Positions 1 to 6,094 of a stretch of DNA of 23,267 nt are shown piece by piece. Position numbers and translations under genes: made by a program. This DNA is from JACCYQ01 sp036675565 (lineage in GTDB: Bacteria > Bacteroidota > Bacteroidia > Chitinophagales > Chitinophagaceae): NCBI GenBank assembly GCA_036675565.1, contig JAKFER010000073.1, positions 1 to 23,267 of the forward strand. The letters are read 5' to 3'. The first letter of the stretch is position 1, and each line of letters opens with the position of its first letter. The notes under the pieces are model-generated. The model searched no databases. It had not been told where the DNA came from and saw nothing but the letters and a program-made list of their open reading frames with translations.

Positions 1-933
1 CTCAACCGGTGGTATTTTATTTTCTATGTACAGGTTAGCATTTACGCAAAAGCAGTAAAACAAATTCAGACCAAATTTTTTTGCATGATCGCAAGCAAAT
101 GCAAGGTCTGCTTTGTTAGTAAAAGTATTATGTATCAATAATACATTTTGTTGGTTGGTAAACGTAGGCAGCCAGCTTGGTAAACTCCTTTTGCCGGTGA
201 TGGGTAATGGTGATTTTGGTAAATTAAAAAAATCGTACAGCTTTAAAAATTCACCTTCGCCTGTTTCAAATAATTCATTTTCAGCAGGGGTTTCCTGGTT
301 ATGAACTGAAATGATTTTTTGTTTGGTTGATTCATTAATAAGCTTTGCTGTTTGCGGACTTACTGTATAAGGGGCATGGCTGGTTATGTTTGATGGATGT
401 GCAGGAAGCTCCTTTAAAAACTGGTTTAGTATCTTTTGATTTTCATGGATCACTTCATTTGCTTTGGCATCTGAAAGATTCAGCACTTCAATGAAATTAT
501 ACCATTGCATACGGCTGGTCTTTTTCGCTTCAATTGAATCAGTTGTATTACATATGTCGCCAACAGCTGAAATACCACTTTCATACATTTCTTTTTCTGC
601 ATCCTGGATTGCCTTCCATTTGTCAACCTGCGTTTTTTCTTGAGAAAGTGGGGTATCGGGCAAAACTCTTTTTTGAACAACATTTAATAAAAAATCAACC
701 AGCCCCGTCCCTGTTGGAATTTGATTTTTGAGGTGGCTCAATTCCAGGTGACAATGGCAGTTGATGAATCCGGGACTGAGGAAGCCGGGATAATATTCTA
801 TATCGCTGCCTGCCTGTTCCTCTTCAACAATCTCCTGTATTGTGCCCTGCTGATCAAGCACCAAAACCATATTGCCACTGATAAACTGGTAACCGTTAAA
901 TATTTGATCAGCCTTTATTTTGCGAAATTCCAT
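1..933 (-). CDS. Amidohydrolase family protein (partial, C-terminus beyond window)
   Basis: The minus strand is open for 311 codons from the ATG at 933 to the window edge, so the C-terminus is missing. The protein resembles metal-dependent deaminases/hydrolases of the cytosine deaminase, TRZ/ATZ and aminodeoxyfutalosine deaminase group. After a small N-terminal beta region comes PGFINCHCHLELSH, with the HxH metal pair at H60 and H62. Later conserved parts are SHAPYT (H186), VHNQE (H211, likely third metal ligand), an IHNT segment (H268), and VNANLYIENKIP near residues 297-308. The catalytic Asp of this family normally lies just after that last motif and would be outside the window. The enzyme is presumably cytosolic, since no signal peptide is seen. 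The substrate cannot be assigned; a role in the futalosine menaquinone pathway is possible but unproven. It diverges from prfA across 123 bases. Confidence 0.88.
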   Translation of the reverse strand, partial: MEFRKIKADQIFNGYQFISGNMVLVLDQQGTIQEIVEEEQAGSDIEYYPGFLSPGFINCHCHLELSHLKNQIPTGTGLVDFLLNVVQKRVLPDTPLSQEKTQVDKWKAIQDAEKEMYESGISAVGDICNTTDSIEAKKTSRMQWYNFIEVLNLSDAKANEVIHENQKILNQFLKELPAHPSNITSHAPYTVSPQTAKLINESTKQKIISVHNQETPAENELFETGEGEFLKLYDFFNLPKSPLPITGKRSLPSWLPTFTNQQNVLLIHNTFTNKADLAFACDHAKKFGLNLFYCFCVNANLYIENKIPPVE

Positions 934-946
934 GCGTTGTTTCAAT

Positions 947-954
947 TAACTTTG
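947..954 (+). promoter_or_regulatory. Candidate -7 element upstream of prfA
   Basis: TAACTTTG matches the Bacteroidota -7 consensus TAnnTTTG exactly and lies about 100 bases before the prfA ATG. A TTTG at 919-922 is the nearest -33-like element, but the 24-base spacer is longer than usual. The call rests on motif match and position only. Confidence 0.35.
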
Positions 955-1056
955 CACACCTTTTTTGTTGAAGAATGCAATATTGCCGAAGGGTGCGACG
1001 CAACAGAAGCCAAACAGGATTACTGTTGCCGGTTACATAAAAATAACGCAAAACAA

Positions 1057-2121
1057 ATGTTACACAAGTTAGAAGCTATAAAAGCCCGTTTCGATCAATT
1101 GTCTGTTGCGCTCACCAACCCGGAAATTGTAAACGACAATCAAAAATATAAAGCAACCAGTAAGGAATACCGTGGACTGGAAAAAATTGTGAATGCATAC
1201 GAGGCTTATAAAAAATTGCTGGATGACCAGGTTTTTTATAAGGAAGCTATGAATGGGAGTGATGAGGAATTGCGGGAAATGGCCAAACTGGAATCGCCGG
1301 AGCTGGAAGAAAAGATTGAAAAACAGGAGGCATATATCCGGCAGCTTTTAATTCCAAAAGATCCGCAAGACGAGAAAAATGCCATTTTGGAGATCAGGGC
1401 CGGAACCGGCGGCGATGAAGCCAGTCTTTTTGCAGGCGATCTGTTGCGGATGTATTTAAAATATTGTGAGAAAAAGGGATGGAAGACTGCCATACTAAGC
1501 GAAAACGAAGGAACAGCGGGCGGTTTTAAAGAAGTGCAGGTTGAAGTAACAGGCGATGATGTTTATGGCACTTTGAAATTTGAAAGCGGGGTTCACCGGG
1601 TGCAAAGGGTTCCGGATACGGAAACCAGCGGCAGGGTGCATACGAGTGCGGCTACCGTAGCCGTAATGCCGGAAGCGGAAGAAGTGGATGTGGAATTAAG
1701 GGAAAGTGATGTAAAAATGGAAACATCCAGGAGTGGTGGTGCGGGTGGACAGAATGTAAACAAAGTAGAAACAAAAGTAATGTTAACGCATATTCCTACT
1801 GGCTTGGTGATTATTTGCCAGACAGAAAGAAGCCAGTTGGGCAACCGGGAAAAGGCTATGCAAATGATGCGGACTAAACTTTATGAAGAGCAGGTGCGGA
1901 AACAGGAAGATGAAATAAGCCGCCACCGTAAAAGTTTGGTAAGTACAGGTGACCGAAGTGCCAAGATCAGGACTTATAATTATCCTCAAGGTCGTGTTAC
2001 AGACCACCGGATCGGGTTTACTGCCTATAACTTGGATGCTGTTTTAAATGGCGAGATACAGGAATTTATTGATGCACTCCAGTTTGCTGAAAACTCAGAA
2101 AAAATGACCACCCAGGATTAA
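1057..2121 (+). CDS. prfA: Peptide chain release factor 1 (RF1)
   Basis: This class I release factor reads UAA and UAG in the ribosomal A site and triggers hydrolysis of peptidyl-tRNA. The 354-residue protein has normal RF1 length. The N-terminal helical domain is followed by the acidic GTGGDEASLFAGDL segment. The codon-recognition tripeptide is PDT at 186-188, a PxT-type motif that marks RF1 rather than RF2 (SPF). The catalytic GGQ is at 230-232 within GAGGQNVNK. The frame is open upstream to 721, but that stretch lies antisense to the amidohydrolase gene; the ATG at 1057 gives MLHKLEAIKARF, the expected RF1 N-terminus. There is no clear Shine-Dalgarno site; an A-rich stretch precedes the start, as is common in this phylum. 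The GGQ glutamine is usually methylated by PrmC, whose gene is not in the window. Confidence 0.97.
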   Translation: MLHKLEAIKARFDQLSVALTNPEIVNDNQKYKATSKEYRGLEKIVNAYEAYKKLLDDQVFYKEAMNGSDEELREMAKLESPELEEKIEKQEAYIRQLLIPKDPQDEKNAILEIRAGTGGDEASLFAGDLLRMYLKYCEKKGWKTAILSENEGTAGGFKEVQVEVTGDDVYGTLKFESGVHRVQRVPDTETSGRVHTSAATVAVMPEAEEVDVELRESDVKMETSRSGGAGGQNVNKVETKVMLTHIPTGLVIICQTERSQLGNREKAMQMMRTKLYEEQVRKQEDEISRHRKSLVSTGDRSAKIRTYNYPQGRVTDHRIGFTAYNLDAVLNGEIQEFIDALQFAENSEKMTTQD

Positions 2122-2478
2122 TTGGGCTGTACTGTTTCAATTACGCCACACTTTTTTGGGGTTTTTTTTTCACAGCATTCCAAATTCTTTTGAGGGTTTT
2201 ACTTAGCAGATTTACCTGTGAAGGGAAGGGTGAAAATTTTCCCCTGGTACAAATTAATTTATTTATGTTTTTTTAAATGGCTTAAAACGTTACTCATACG
2301 CGGATAGCTGAAATACTTAACAACTTGAACAAAATTTTGGCATAGTATATGAACTATAGTAGAAAGAAGAAAAAGGATGTTTAAACTTTCATTAACAGCA
2401 CCTTTATTTTCTTGGCAGTAAATTTGTAATAGAAGAAGAGTAATAAGAACATTTAGATCTTTATATAAACGAATTCAA
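2122..2478. other. Intergenic region without a recognised gene
   Basis: About 360 AT-rich bases separate prfA from the repeat block. I found no reading frame that resembles a protein and no RNA gene I recognise. Visible items are T-runs just after prfA (2151-2170) without a convincing hairpin, a quasi-palindrome GGGTGAAAATTTTCCCC at 2228-2244, and a TAAATTTG box at 2419-2426. Confidence 0.6.
2419..2426 (+). promoter_or_regulatory. Orphan -7-like element TAAATTTG
   Basis: TAAATTTG fits TAnnTTTG exactly. No good -33 TTTG lies 17-23 bases upstream and no plus-strand gene follows. If active, it would drive a short transcript through the repeats to the hairpin and T-run at 2607-2640. A chance match in AT-rich DNA is equally possible. 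Confidence 0.2.
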
Positions 2479-2530
2479 TTTTCTCATAAGCAGTTAGTTT
2501 TGGTTAACGACCCCTGTTTCTACAGGAGTC
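2479..2530. repeat. Direct repeat, copy 1 (of the vanZ-like gene's 3' end)
   Basis: The first 48 bases (2479-2526) are identical to 2577-2624; one mismatch then precedes a shared GTCT. The unit contains GACCCCTG-TTTCTA-CAGGAGTC, a hairpin with one C-A mismatch on the plus strand that becomes a G-U pair in minus-strand RNA. Read on the minus strand it encodes TPVETGVVNQN and a stop, exactly as in the other copy. Confidence 0.9.
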
Positions 2531-2565
2531 TTCTTTAAAAAATATTGTTTTAATGATCTGATCAT
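2494..2565 (-). CDS. Possible 23-residue peptide repeating the vanZ-like C-terminus
   Basis: An ATG at 2565 opens 23 codons ending in TAA at 2494-2496. The peptide begins MIRSLKQYFLKK and ends TPVETGVVNQN, the same last 11 residues as the upstream vanZ-like protein. It starts 26 bases after that gene's stop on the same strand, and its ATG lies inside the 2548-2570 palindrome. No ribosome-binding site is obvious. It may be a translated small peptide, the remnant of a duplicated gene, or a by-product of a DNA or RNA repeat. I do not recognise a family. Confidence 0.3.
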   Translation of the reverse strand: MIRSLKQYFLKKTPVETGVVNQN

Positions 2566-2570
2566 TAAAA
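2548..2570. repeat. Perfect 11+1+11 inverted repeat
   Basis: TTTTAATGATC, a central T, then GATCATTAAAA form a perfect palindrome of two 11-base arms around one base. It sits between the two direct-repeat copies, just downstream of the vanZ-like stop. The single-base centre suits a dimeric protein binding site better than an RNA hairpin, but no regulator can be named. Confidence 0.8.
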
Positions 2571-2576
2571 TTTCGA

Positions 2577-2628
2577 TTTTCTCATAAGCAGTTAGTTTTG
2601 GTTAACGACCCCTGTTTCTACAGGGGTC
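2577..2628. repeat. Direct repeat, copy 2 (inside the vanZ-like gene's 3' end)
   Basis: This copy overlaps the last codons and stop of the vanZ-like gene and about 15 bases beyond the stop. It is offset by exactly 98 bases from copy 1. Its hairpin is perfect, GACCCCTG-TTTCTA-CAGGGGTC. Identity extends beyond the stop codon, so the duplicated unit is defined at DNA level and not only as coding sequence. Confidence 0.9.
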
Positions 2629-3020
2629 TCTTTTTTTATAAACCTTCTGCTGGCGAATAAAAAACCAAGTACTGCCCCGCCTGTATCTGCGGCTATATCT
2701 AACAACTCAAATGAGCGGTTTACGATAAATTCTTTTTGAACAAATTCAATTAAAACTCCATATGCTATAAATGTGAAGAGGATAAAAAGAAAAACTTTTT
2801 TCCTCGCCATTAGTGTAGTCCGGTGAAAGGAAGCCCTGCTCCATAAATAAACCAGTACAAAAAAAATAGTGGCATGAACCCATTTATCAAAACCGATAAA
2901 CCTGAAGAACGGTGTTAACCAGTTTTCTTTGGGGAAACTGGCCCCGGGTAATAAAAATAAAATAGTTGCCAACACAAAAAATGCGAAAGCAACCAATAAC
3001 GTGGAAACCTTTTTATTCAA
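2592..3020 (-). CDS. VanZ-like small membrane protein
   Basis: The product of about 142 residues has four likely membrane helices: near 6-25, near 48-60, a helix after the basic TTLMARKK segment (about 75-95), and one ending ADTGGAVLGFLFASRR. FDKWVHATIFFVLVYLW, IEFVQ and FELLDIAADTGGAVLG match the VanZ family of small integral membrane proteins. That family includes VanZ, which gives low-level teicoplanin resistance, but most members have no known function. The start is unusual: no ATG is available near the N-terminus. The best start is TTG at 3020, with CTG at 3026 as an alternative. It follows gcvH by 18 bases in the same frame, so the two are almost certainly cotranscribed. The last 11 residues come from a sequence repeated just downstream. 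Confidence 0.8.
   Translation of the reverse strand: MNKKVSTLLVAFAFFVLATILFLLPGASFPKENWLTPFFRFIGFDKWVHATIFFVLVYLWSRASFHRTTLMARKKVFLFILFTFIAYGVLIEFVQKEFIVNRSFELLDIAADTGGAVLGFLFASRRFIKKETPVETGVVNQN
2607..2638 (+). terminator. Hairpin plus T-run, plus-strand terminator candidate
   Basis: An 8-bp GC-rich stem with a 6-base loop (2607-2628) is followed by TCTTTTTTT on the plus strand. This fits an intrinsic terminator stopping plus-strand transcription from the prfA side. It lies within the final codons of the convergent vanZ-like gene. On the minus strand no U-tract follows, so it should not terminate vanZ transcription. Confidence 0.5.
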
Positions 3021-3038
3021 ATTCAGGGTTTGAAATGA

Positions 3039-3416
3039 TTATCCTACCATCTCTTCATAAGCAGCTGCATCCATTAATGCTTCAACATCCTGTGGATTGT
3101 CAACGGTCATTTTAATCATCCAGCCTTTACCGTATGGATCGCTGTTTACCAATTCAGGTTGAGAAGATAATGCACCATTCAATTCATTGATAATGCCATC
3201 GACGGGCAGAAAAAGATCTGAAACAGTTTTCACTGCTTCAACGGTGCCAAAAACTTCATTAGCCTTTAAGCTTTTTCCAATGGTTTCAACTTCCACATAA
3301 ACAATATCACCTAATTCTTTTTGTGCAAATTCGGTAATGCCAATGGTTGCAGTATTGCCTTCCAGGCGAATCCACTCATGGTCTTTGGTGTATTTGAGTT
3401 CAGCAGGAAAATTCAT
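3039..3416 (-). CDS. gcvH: Glycine cleavage system H protein
   Basis: GcvH is the lipoyl carrier of the glycine cleavage system; its swinging arm moves the aminomethyl group between the P, T and L proteins. The 125-residue length is normal. The lipoylated lysine is K63 in GTVEAVKTVSDL, and the surrounding sequence (KYTKDHEWIRLEG, ITEFAQKELGDIVYVEVE, PYGKGWMIKM) is typical. No gcvT, gcvP or lipoate-attachment gene is in the window, so the complex must be completed elsewhere. It lies between the cyclophilin gene (73 bases upstream) and the vanZ-like gene. A 7-of-8 match to the -7 element, AATATTTG on the minus strand, is seen at 3439-3446, so it may have its own promoter. Confidence 0.97.
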   Translation of the reverse strand: MNFPAELKYTKDHEWIRLEGNTATIGITEFAQKELGDIVYVEVETIGKSLKANEVFGTVEAVKTVSDLFLPVDGIINELNGALSSQPELVNSDPYGKGWMIKMTVDNPQDVEALMDAAAYEEMVG

Positions 3417-3489
3417 ATGTCATTTCTTTTAGGAGTTGCAAATATTATTAAAAGCCCTGTAATAAAAACATATTTTCAAGAGAAGTGTA

Positions 3490-4203
3490 TTATTTCTTTT
3501 TTCTTTTAATGAGTTTCACATCCAGGATCTTTACATCTGTTAATGGCCTGTCGCGGTCGGTTGCCTTACTGGTTTCCGTAGATGCAATAGCGTCGAGCAC
3601 TTCCATTCCGGAAATCAATTCACCAAAAACAGTATAATTCTGATCCAGGTGTGGGGTACCACCCAGCGTTTTATAAACTTCCCGGTGAGCCAAGGGTAGT
3701 TTTATACCTTTTAAACGGGTGTTTTCAAGCGTATCCAATGCACCATCGGTAAAAACCTTTCCTTGTACAATATAAAACTGGCTGCCGCTACTGGCTTTTT
3801 CCGGATTCACATCATCACCCATACGGGCTGCAGCCAATGCACCTTTTTGATGAAATAAGGAAGGACGGAATTCTGCTGGAATGGTATAACCTGGTCCGCC
3901 ATTTCCTAATGGAATACCAGCCACTGCACCACGACTTCCGGGATCACCAGCCTGTATCATAAAATTTTTTATGACCCGGTGAAAAAGAACATTGTTATAA
4001 TATCCTGATTTTACCAACCTGATAAAATTATCGCGGTGCAGTGGAGTGGAATCGCTTAAACGTAAGATCATAGTGCCCTGGCTGGTCACCATTTCAATAT
4101 CTTTTTTACGATCTTTCTTTTTAATCTTCACATCCTGTTGTGCAAAAACAAAAAAACCTGTTAACAGCAGGCAGACTAAAATGGAAATTTTTTTTCGAAT
4201 CAT
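3490..4203 (-). CDS. Periplasmic cyclophilin-type peptidyl-prolyl isomerase
   Basis: Cyclophilins catalyse cis-trans isomerisation of Xaa-Pro bonds and assist folding. The 237-residue protein starts with a signal peptide (MIRKKISILVCLLLTGFFVFAQQ), so it should act in the periplasm. There is no proper lipobox before the Cys. A very basic linker (KIKKKDRKKD) precedes the cyclophilin domain from about residue 38. Seen motifs are YYNNVLFHRVIKNFMIQAGDP with the catalytic Arg, GSQFYIVQG, and YTVFGELISGMEVLDAIA. An insert around DTLENTRLKGIKLPLAHREVYKTLGG is longer than in the shortest bacterial cyclophilins; similar inserts occur in Bacteroidota homologues as far as I know. The human CypA Trp121 position appears to be His or Leu here, which would suggest low cyclosporin sensitivity. 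It starts 9 bases after the upstream hypothetical gene. Confidence 0.93.
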   Translation of the reverse strand: MIRKKISILVCLLLTGFFVFAQQDVKIKKKDRKKDIEMVTSQGTMILRLSDSTPLHRDNFIRLVKSGYYNNVLFHRVIKNFMIQAGDPGSRGAVAGIPLGNGGPGYTIPAEFRPSLFHQKGALAAARMGDDVNPEKASSGSQFYIVQGKVFTDGALDTLENTRLKGIKLPLAHREVYKTLGGTPHLDQNYTVFGELISGMEVLDAIASTETSKATDRDRPLTDVKILDVKLIKRKKK

Positions 4204-4212
4204 TTTTATTAT

Positions 4213-4569
4213 TTATTCTGAAGCTTGCAACGTGTTTGTTTGAAAATATAGGAGTACATGGTCTTTTATAAAATTCTCCTGTTCAAAAGTATCAAAAGCA
4301 GGAATGGGTTTTAATTGCCTGAAATGTGGCCAGCCATCTTCATCCACTTTTTCCATTTCATAATACCCGCTTTGCGAAAGTAAATGGCAAACGGCCACAT
4401 GCATCAGATCTTGTTTTTGTTCCTTGGAAAATTTTTTCCGTATCTGGCCATATTCCTGGATGCCTATAAGGAATAAGATCGTTTCAAGATCAGGTTTTTT
4501 ACCAAAACGCTCAATTAATTCTGCTTCCAGTTTCCACCAACGCTGTTGCAAATCATCATTTCTAATCAT
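4213..4569 (-). CDS. Conserved hypothetical protein of the Bacteroidota
   Basis: The 118-residue soluble protein has no signal peptide or membrane helix. Its core reads LETILFLIGIQEYGQ, KFSKEQKQDLMHVAVCHLLS, YYEMEKVDEDGWPHF and FEQENFIKDHVLLYF. I recall the same arrangement in unnamed Bacteroidota proteins, but know of no function. The His and acidic residues in DLMHVAV and DEDGWPHF look conserved, though I cannot name a fold. I chose the ATG at 4569 over an upstream in-frame ATG at 4590, because a TATCTTTG box lies at 4573-4580, only 3 bases before the chosen start. A transcript from that box would begin at or near the ATG. The gene heads a likely operon with the cyclophilin gene. Confidence 0.75.
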   Translation of the reverse strand: MIRNDDLQQRWWKLEAELIERFGKKPDLETILFLIGIQEYGQIRKKFSKEQKQDLMHVAVCHLLSQSGYYEMEKVDEDGWPHFRQLKPIPAFDTFEQENFIKDHVLLYFQTNTLQASE

Positions 4570-4572
4570 GGC

Positions 4573-4580
4573 GCAAAGAT
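4573..4580 (-). promoter_or_regulatory. -7 element TATCTTTG of the hypothetical gene
   Basis: On the minus strand TATCTTTG matches TAnnTTTG exactly and is followed by GCGC and the ATG. Transcription from it would start close to the initiation codon, implying a leaderless or nearly leaderless message. No good -33 TTTG is seen at the usual spacing. Confidence 0.5.
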
Positions 4581-4650
4581 AATCAACCAAAGATTGCGTA
4601 AGAACGTTAACTAATCCTGCATATCATTTTATATTACCTGCATCCATGTT

Positions 4651-4658
4651 TATCTTTG
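4651..4658 (+). promoter_or_regulatory. serS: -7 element TATCTTTG of serS
   Basis: TATCTTTG matches TAnnTTTG exactly and ends 18 bases before the serS ATG, leaving a leader of roughly 12 bases. It is the same octamer that faces the other way at 4573-4580. The -33 region is not well matched. Confidence 0.55.
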
Positions 4659-4676
4659 CCGCTAAATTTTAAATAC

Positions 4677-5948
4677 ATGTTGCAGTTACAGGTTTTAAGC
4701 CAGGATCCGGAATGGGTTAAGGAAAGATTGACGATCAAAAATTTTAAGGATGTACAATTAGTTGATTCTATTTTGGAACTGAATGAGCAACGTAAAAAAT
4801 ATACCTTCCAGTATGATGAAACAAAGGCCCAGGTAAATGCTGCTTCAAAATTAATCGGTCAGTTAATGGCTAAAGGTGAAAAAGCAGCTGCGGAAGAGAA
4901 GAAAAAGGAAGTGGAACAATTGAAAACCACTTTAGATTCCATTGAACCTTTATTATCAGAAGTTGAAAAGAATCTCCACGATCAACTGGTGCAACTTCCC
5001 AATCTACCTGCTAAAGAAGTACCCCCGGGAAAAACACCCGAAGAAAATGAAGTTGTAAGGGAAGGTGGTAATCTGCCCAAACTTCCTGAGCAGGCATTAC
5101 CCCATTGGGAACTAACCAAAAAATATGATATCATCGATTTTGAATTGGGCACCAAAATTACCGGGAGCGGATTCCCGGTGTATAAAGGAAAAGGTGCAAA
5201 ATTGCAGCGCTCCCTTATTCAATATTTTTTGGATTTTAATACGGCAGCAGGTTACCTGGAAATGCAACCGCCGTTAATGGTTAATGAAGCATCCGCATTT
5301 GGAACCGGGCAACTGCCGGATAAAGAAGGGCAAATGTATCATGCAACAGAAGATAATTTTTATTTGATACCGACTTCTGAAGTTCCATTGACGAATATTT
5401 ACCGCGATGAAATGATGAAGGAAACTTCTTTGCCAGTAAAGATGACAGCTTACACACCCTGCTTTAGAAGAGAGGCAGGAAGTTATGGTAAAGATGTAAG
5501 AGGACTAAACCGCCTGCATCAATTTGATAAAGTGGAAATCGTGCAGATCACACATCCCGATAAAAGTTATGAAGCACTGGATGAAATGGTGGAGCATGTA
5601 GAAAAATTATTAAACAGTCTTGAGCTGCCTTACCGCATTTTACGGTTATGCGGTGGCGATATGGGTTTTGCTTCAGCCATCACTTATGATTTTGAAGTGT
5701 ATAGCGCAGCCCAGGAAAAATGGCTTGAAGTAAGTTCTGTTTCAAACTTTGAAACTTACCAGTCAAACCGGATGAAAGTGCGTTTTAAAGATGCGGATGG
5801 AAAAACAAAATTGGTACATACTTTAAATGGAAGTTCACTGGCTTTGCCGCGCATACTGGCCTGCCTGCTGGAAAATAACCAGGCGGCAGAAGGTATTCAC
5901 CTGCCAGCATGTTTACATGAATATTTTGGCAGCGATGTATTGATGTGA
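4677..5948 (+). CDS. serS: Seryl-tRNA synthetase
   Basis: This class II synthetase charges tRNA(Ser) with serine in the cytosol. The 423-residue length is normal. Residues about 30-105 form the long antiparallel coiled coil that holds the tRNA long variable arm (rich in K and E, with QLVQLPNLPAKEVPPGKTPEENE at its end). The catalytic domain follows. Motif 1 lies around KGKGAKLQRSLIQYF; YLIPTSEVPLTN contributes to serine binding; motif 2 is FRREAGSYGKDVRGLNRLHQF from residue 263; motif 3 is NGSSLALPRILACLLENNQ from residue 384. I chose the ATG at 4677. An in-frame TTG at 4656 lies inside the -7 box and cannot be the start. It diverges from the hypothetical gene, and a candidate terminator lies at 6015-6048. 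Confidence 0.97.
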   Translation: MLQLQVLSQDPEWVKERLTIKNFKDVQLVDSILELNEQRKKYTFQYDETKAQVNAASKLIGQLMAKGEKAAAEEKKKEVEQLKTTLDSIEPLLSEVEKNLHDQLVQLPNLPAKEVPPGKTPEENEVVREGGNLPKLPEQALPHWELTKKYDIIDFELGTKITGSGFPVYKGKGAKLQRSLIQYFLDFNTAAGYLEMQPPLMVNEASAFGTGQLPDKEGQMYHATEDNFYLIPTSEVPLTNIYRDEMMKETSLPVKMTAYTPCFRREAGSYGKDVRGLNRLHQFDKVEIVQITHPDKSYEALDEMVEHVEKLLNSLELPYRILRLCGGDMGFASAITYDFEVYSAAQEKWLEVSSVSNFETYQSNRMKVRFKDADGKTKLVHTLNGSSLALPRILACLLENNQAAEGIHLPACLHEYFGSDVLM

Positions 5949-6014
5949 GATGAGAAAATACAATTCGCTGCACCATCTTTTTAATTTTGGTTTTAGTTTG
6001 TATAATTCTTCGTT

Positions 6015-6048
6015 AAAGGAAGTGATTACATAACAGTGCTTCCTTTTT
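6015..6048 (+). terminator. Candidate terminator after serS
   Basis: AAAGGAAG (6015-6022) can pair with CTTCCTTT (6039-6046) around a 16-base loop, and the right arm runs into a T5 stretch at 6044-6048. The stem is only moderately GC-rich and the loop is large. Position between serS and the next gene supports the call. Confidence 0.45.
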
Positions 6049-6060
6049 GTTTTACATATT

Positions 6061-6079
6061 TGATTTTTATAAAAAATCA
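6061..6079. repeat. AT-rich inverted repeat upstream of the barrel gene
   Basis: TGATTTTT, ATA, AAAAATCA form a perfect 8-bp stem with a 3-base loop, ending 15 bases before the ATG. It may fold in the 5' leader and affect translation, but its AT content makes it weak. Confidence 0.5.
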
Positions 6080-6094
6080 CTAAAACTAACGGTC

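Noticed and set aside
721..1056. Open frame continuous with prfA that would extend RF1 by 112 residues at the N-terminus.
   Set aside because: It lies mostly antisense to the amidohydrolase gene, and RF1 homologues begin at the ATG at 1057. The extension shows no domain.
2228..2244. GGGTGAAAATTTTCCCC as a terminator of prfA.
   Set aside because: The symmetry has a mismatch, no T-run follows directly, and it is 100 bases past the stop. It may be chance.
4656..4676. Upstream TTG start for serS.
   Set aside because: It overlaps the TATCTTTG box, and the ATG at 4677 gives the usual SerRS N-terminus.
6047..6094. Upstream TTG start for the outer membrane barrel gene.
   Set aside because: It would put 16 residues before a complete signal peptide and begins inside the serS terminator.
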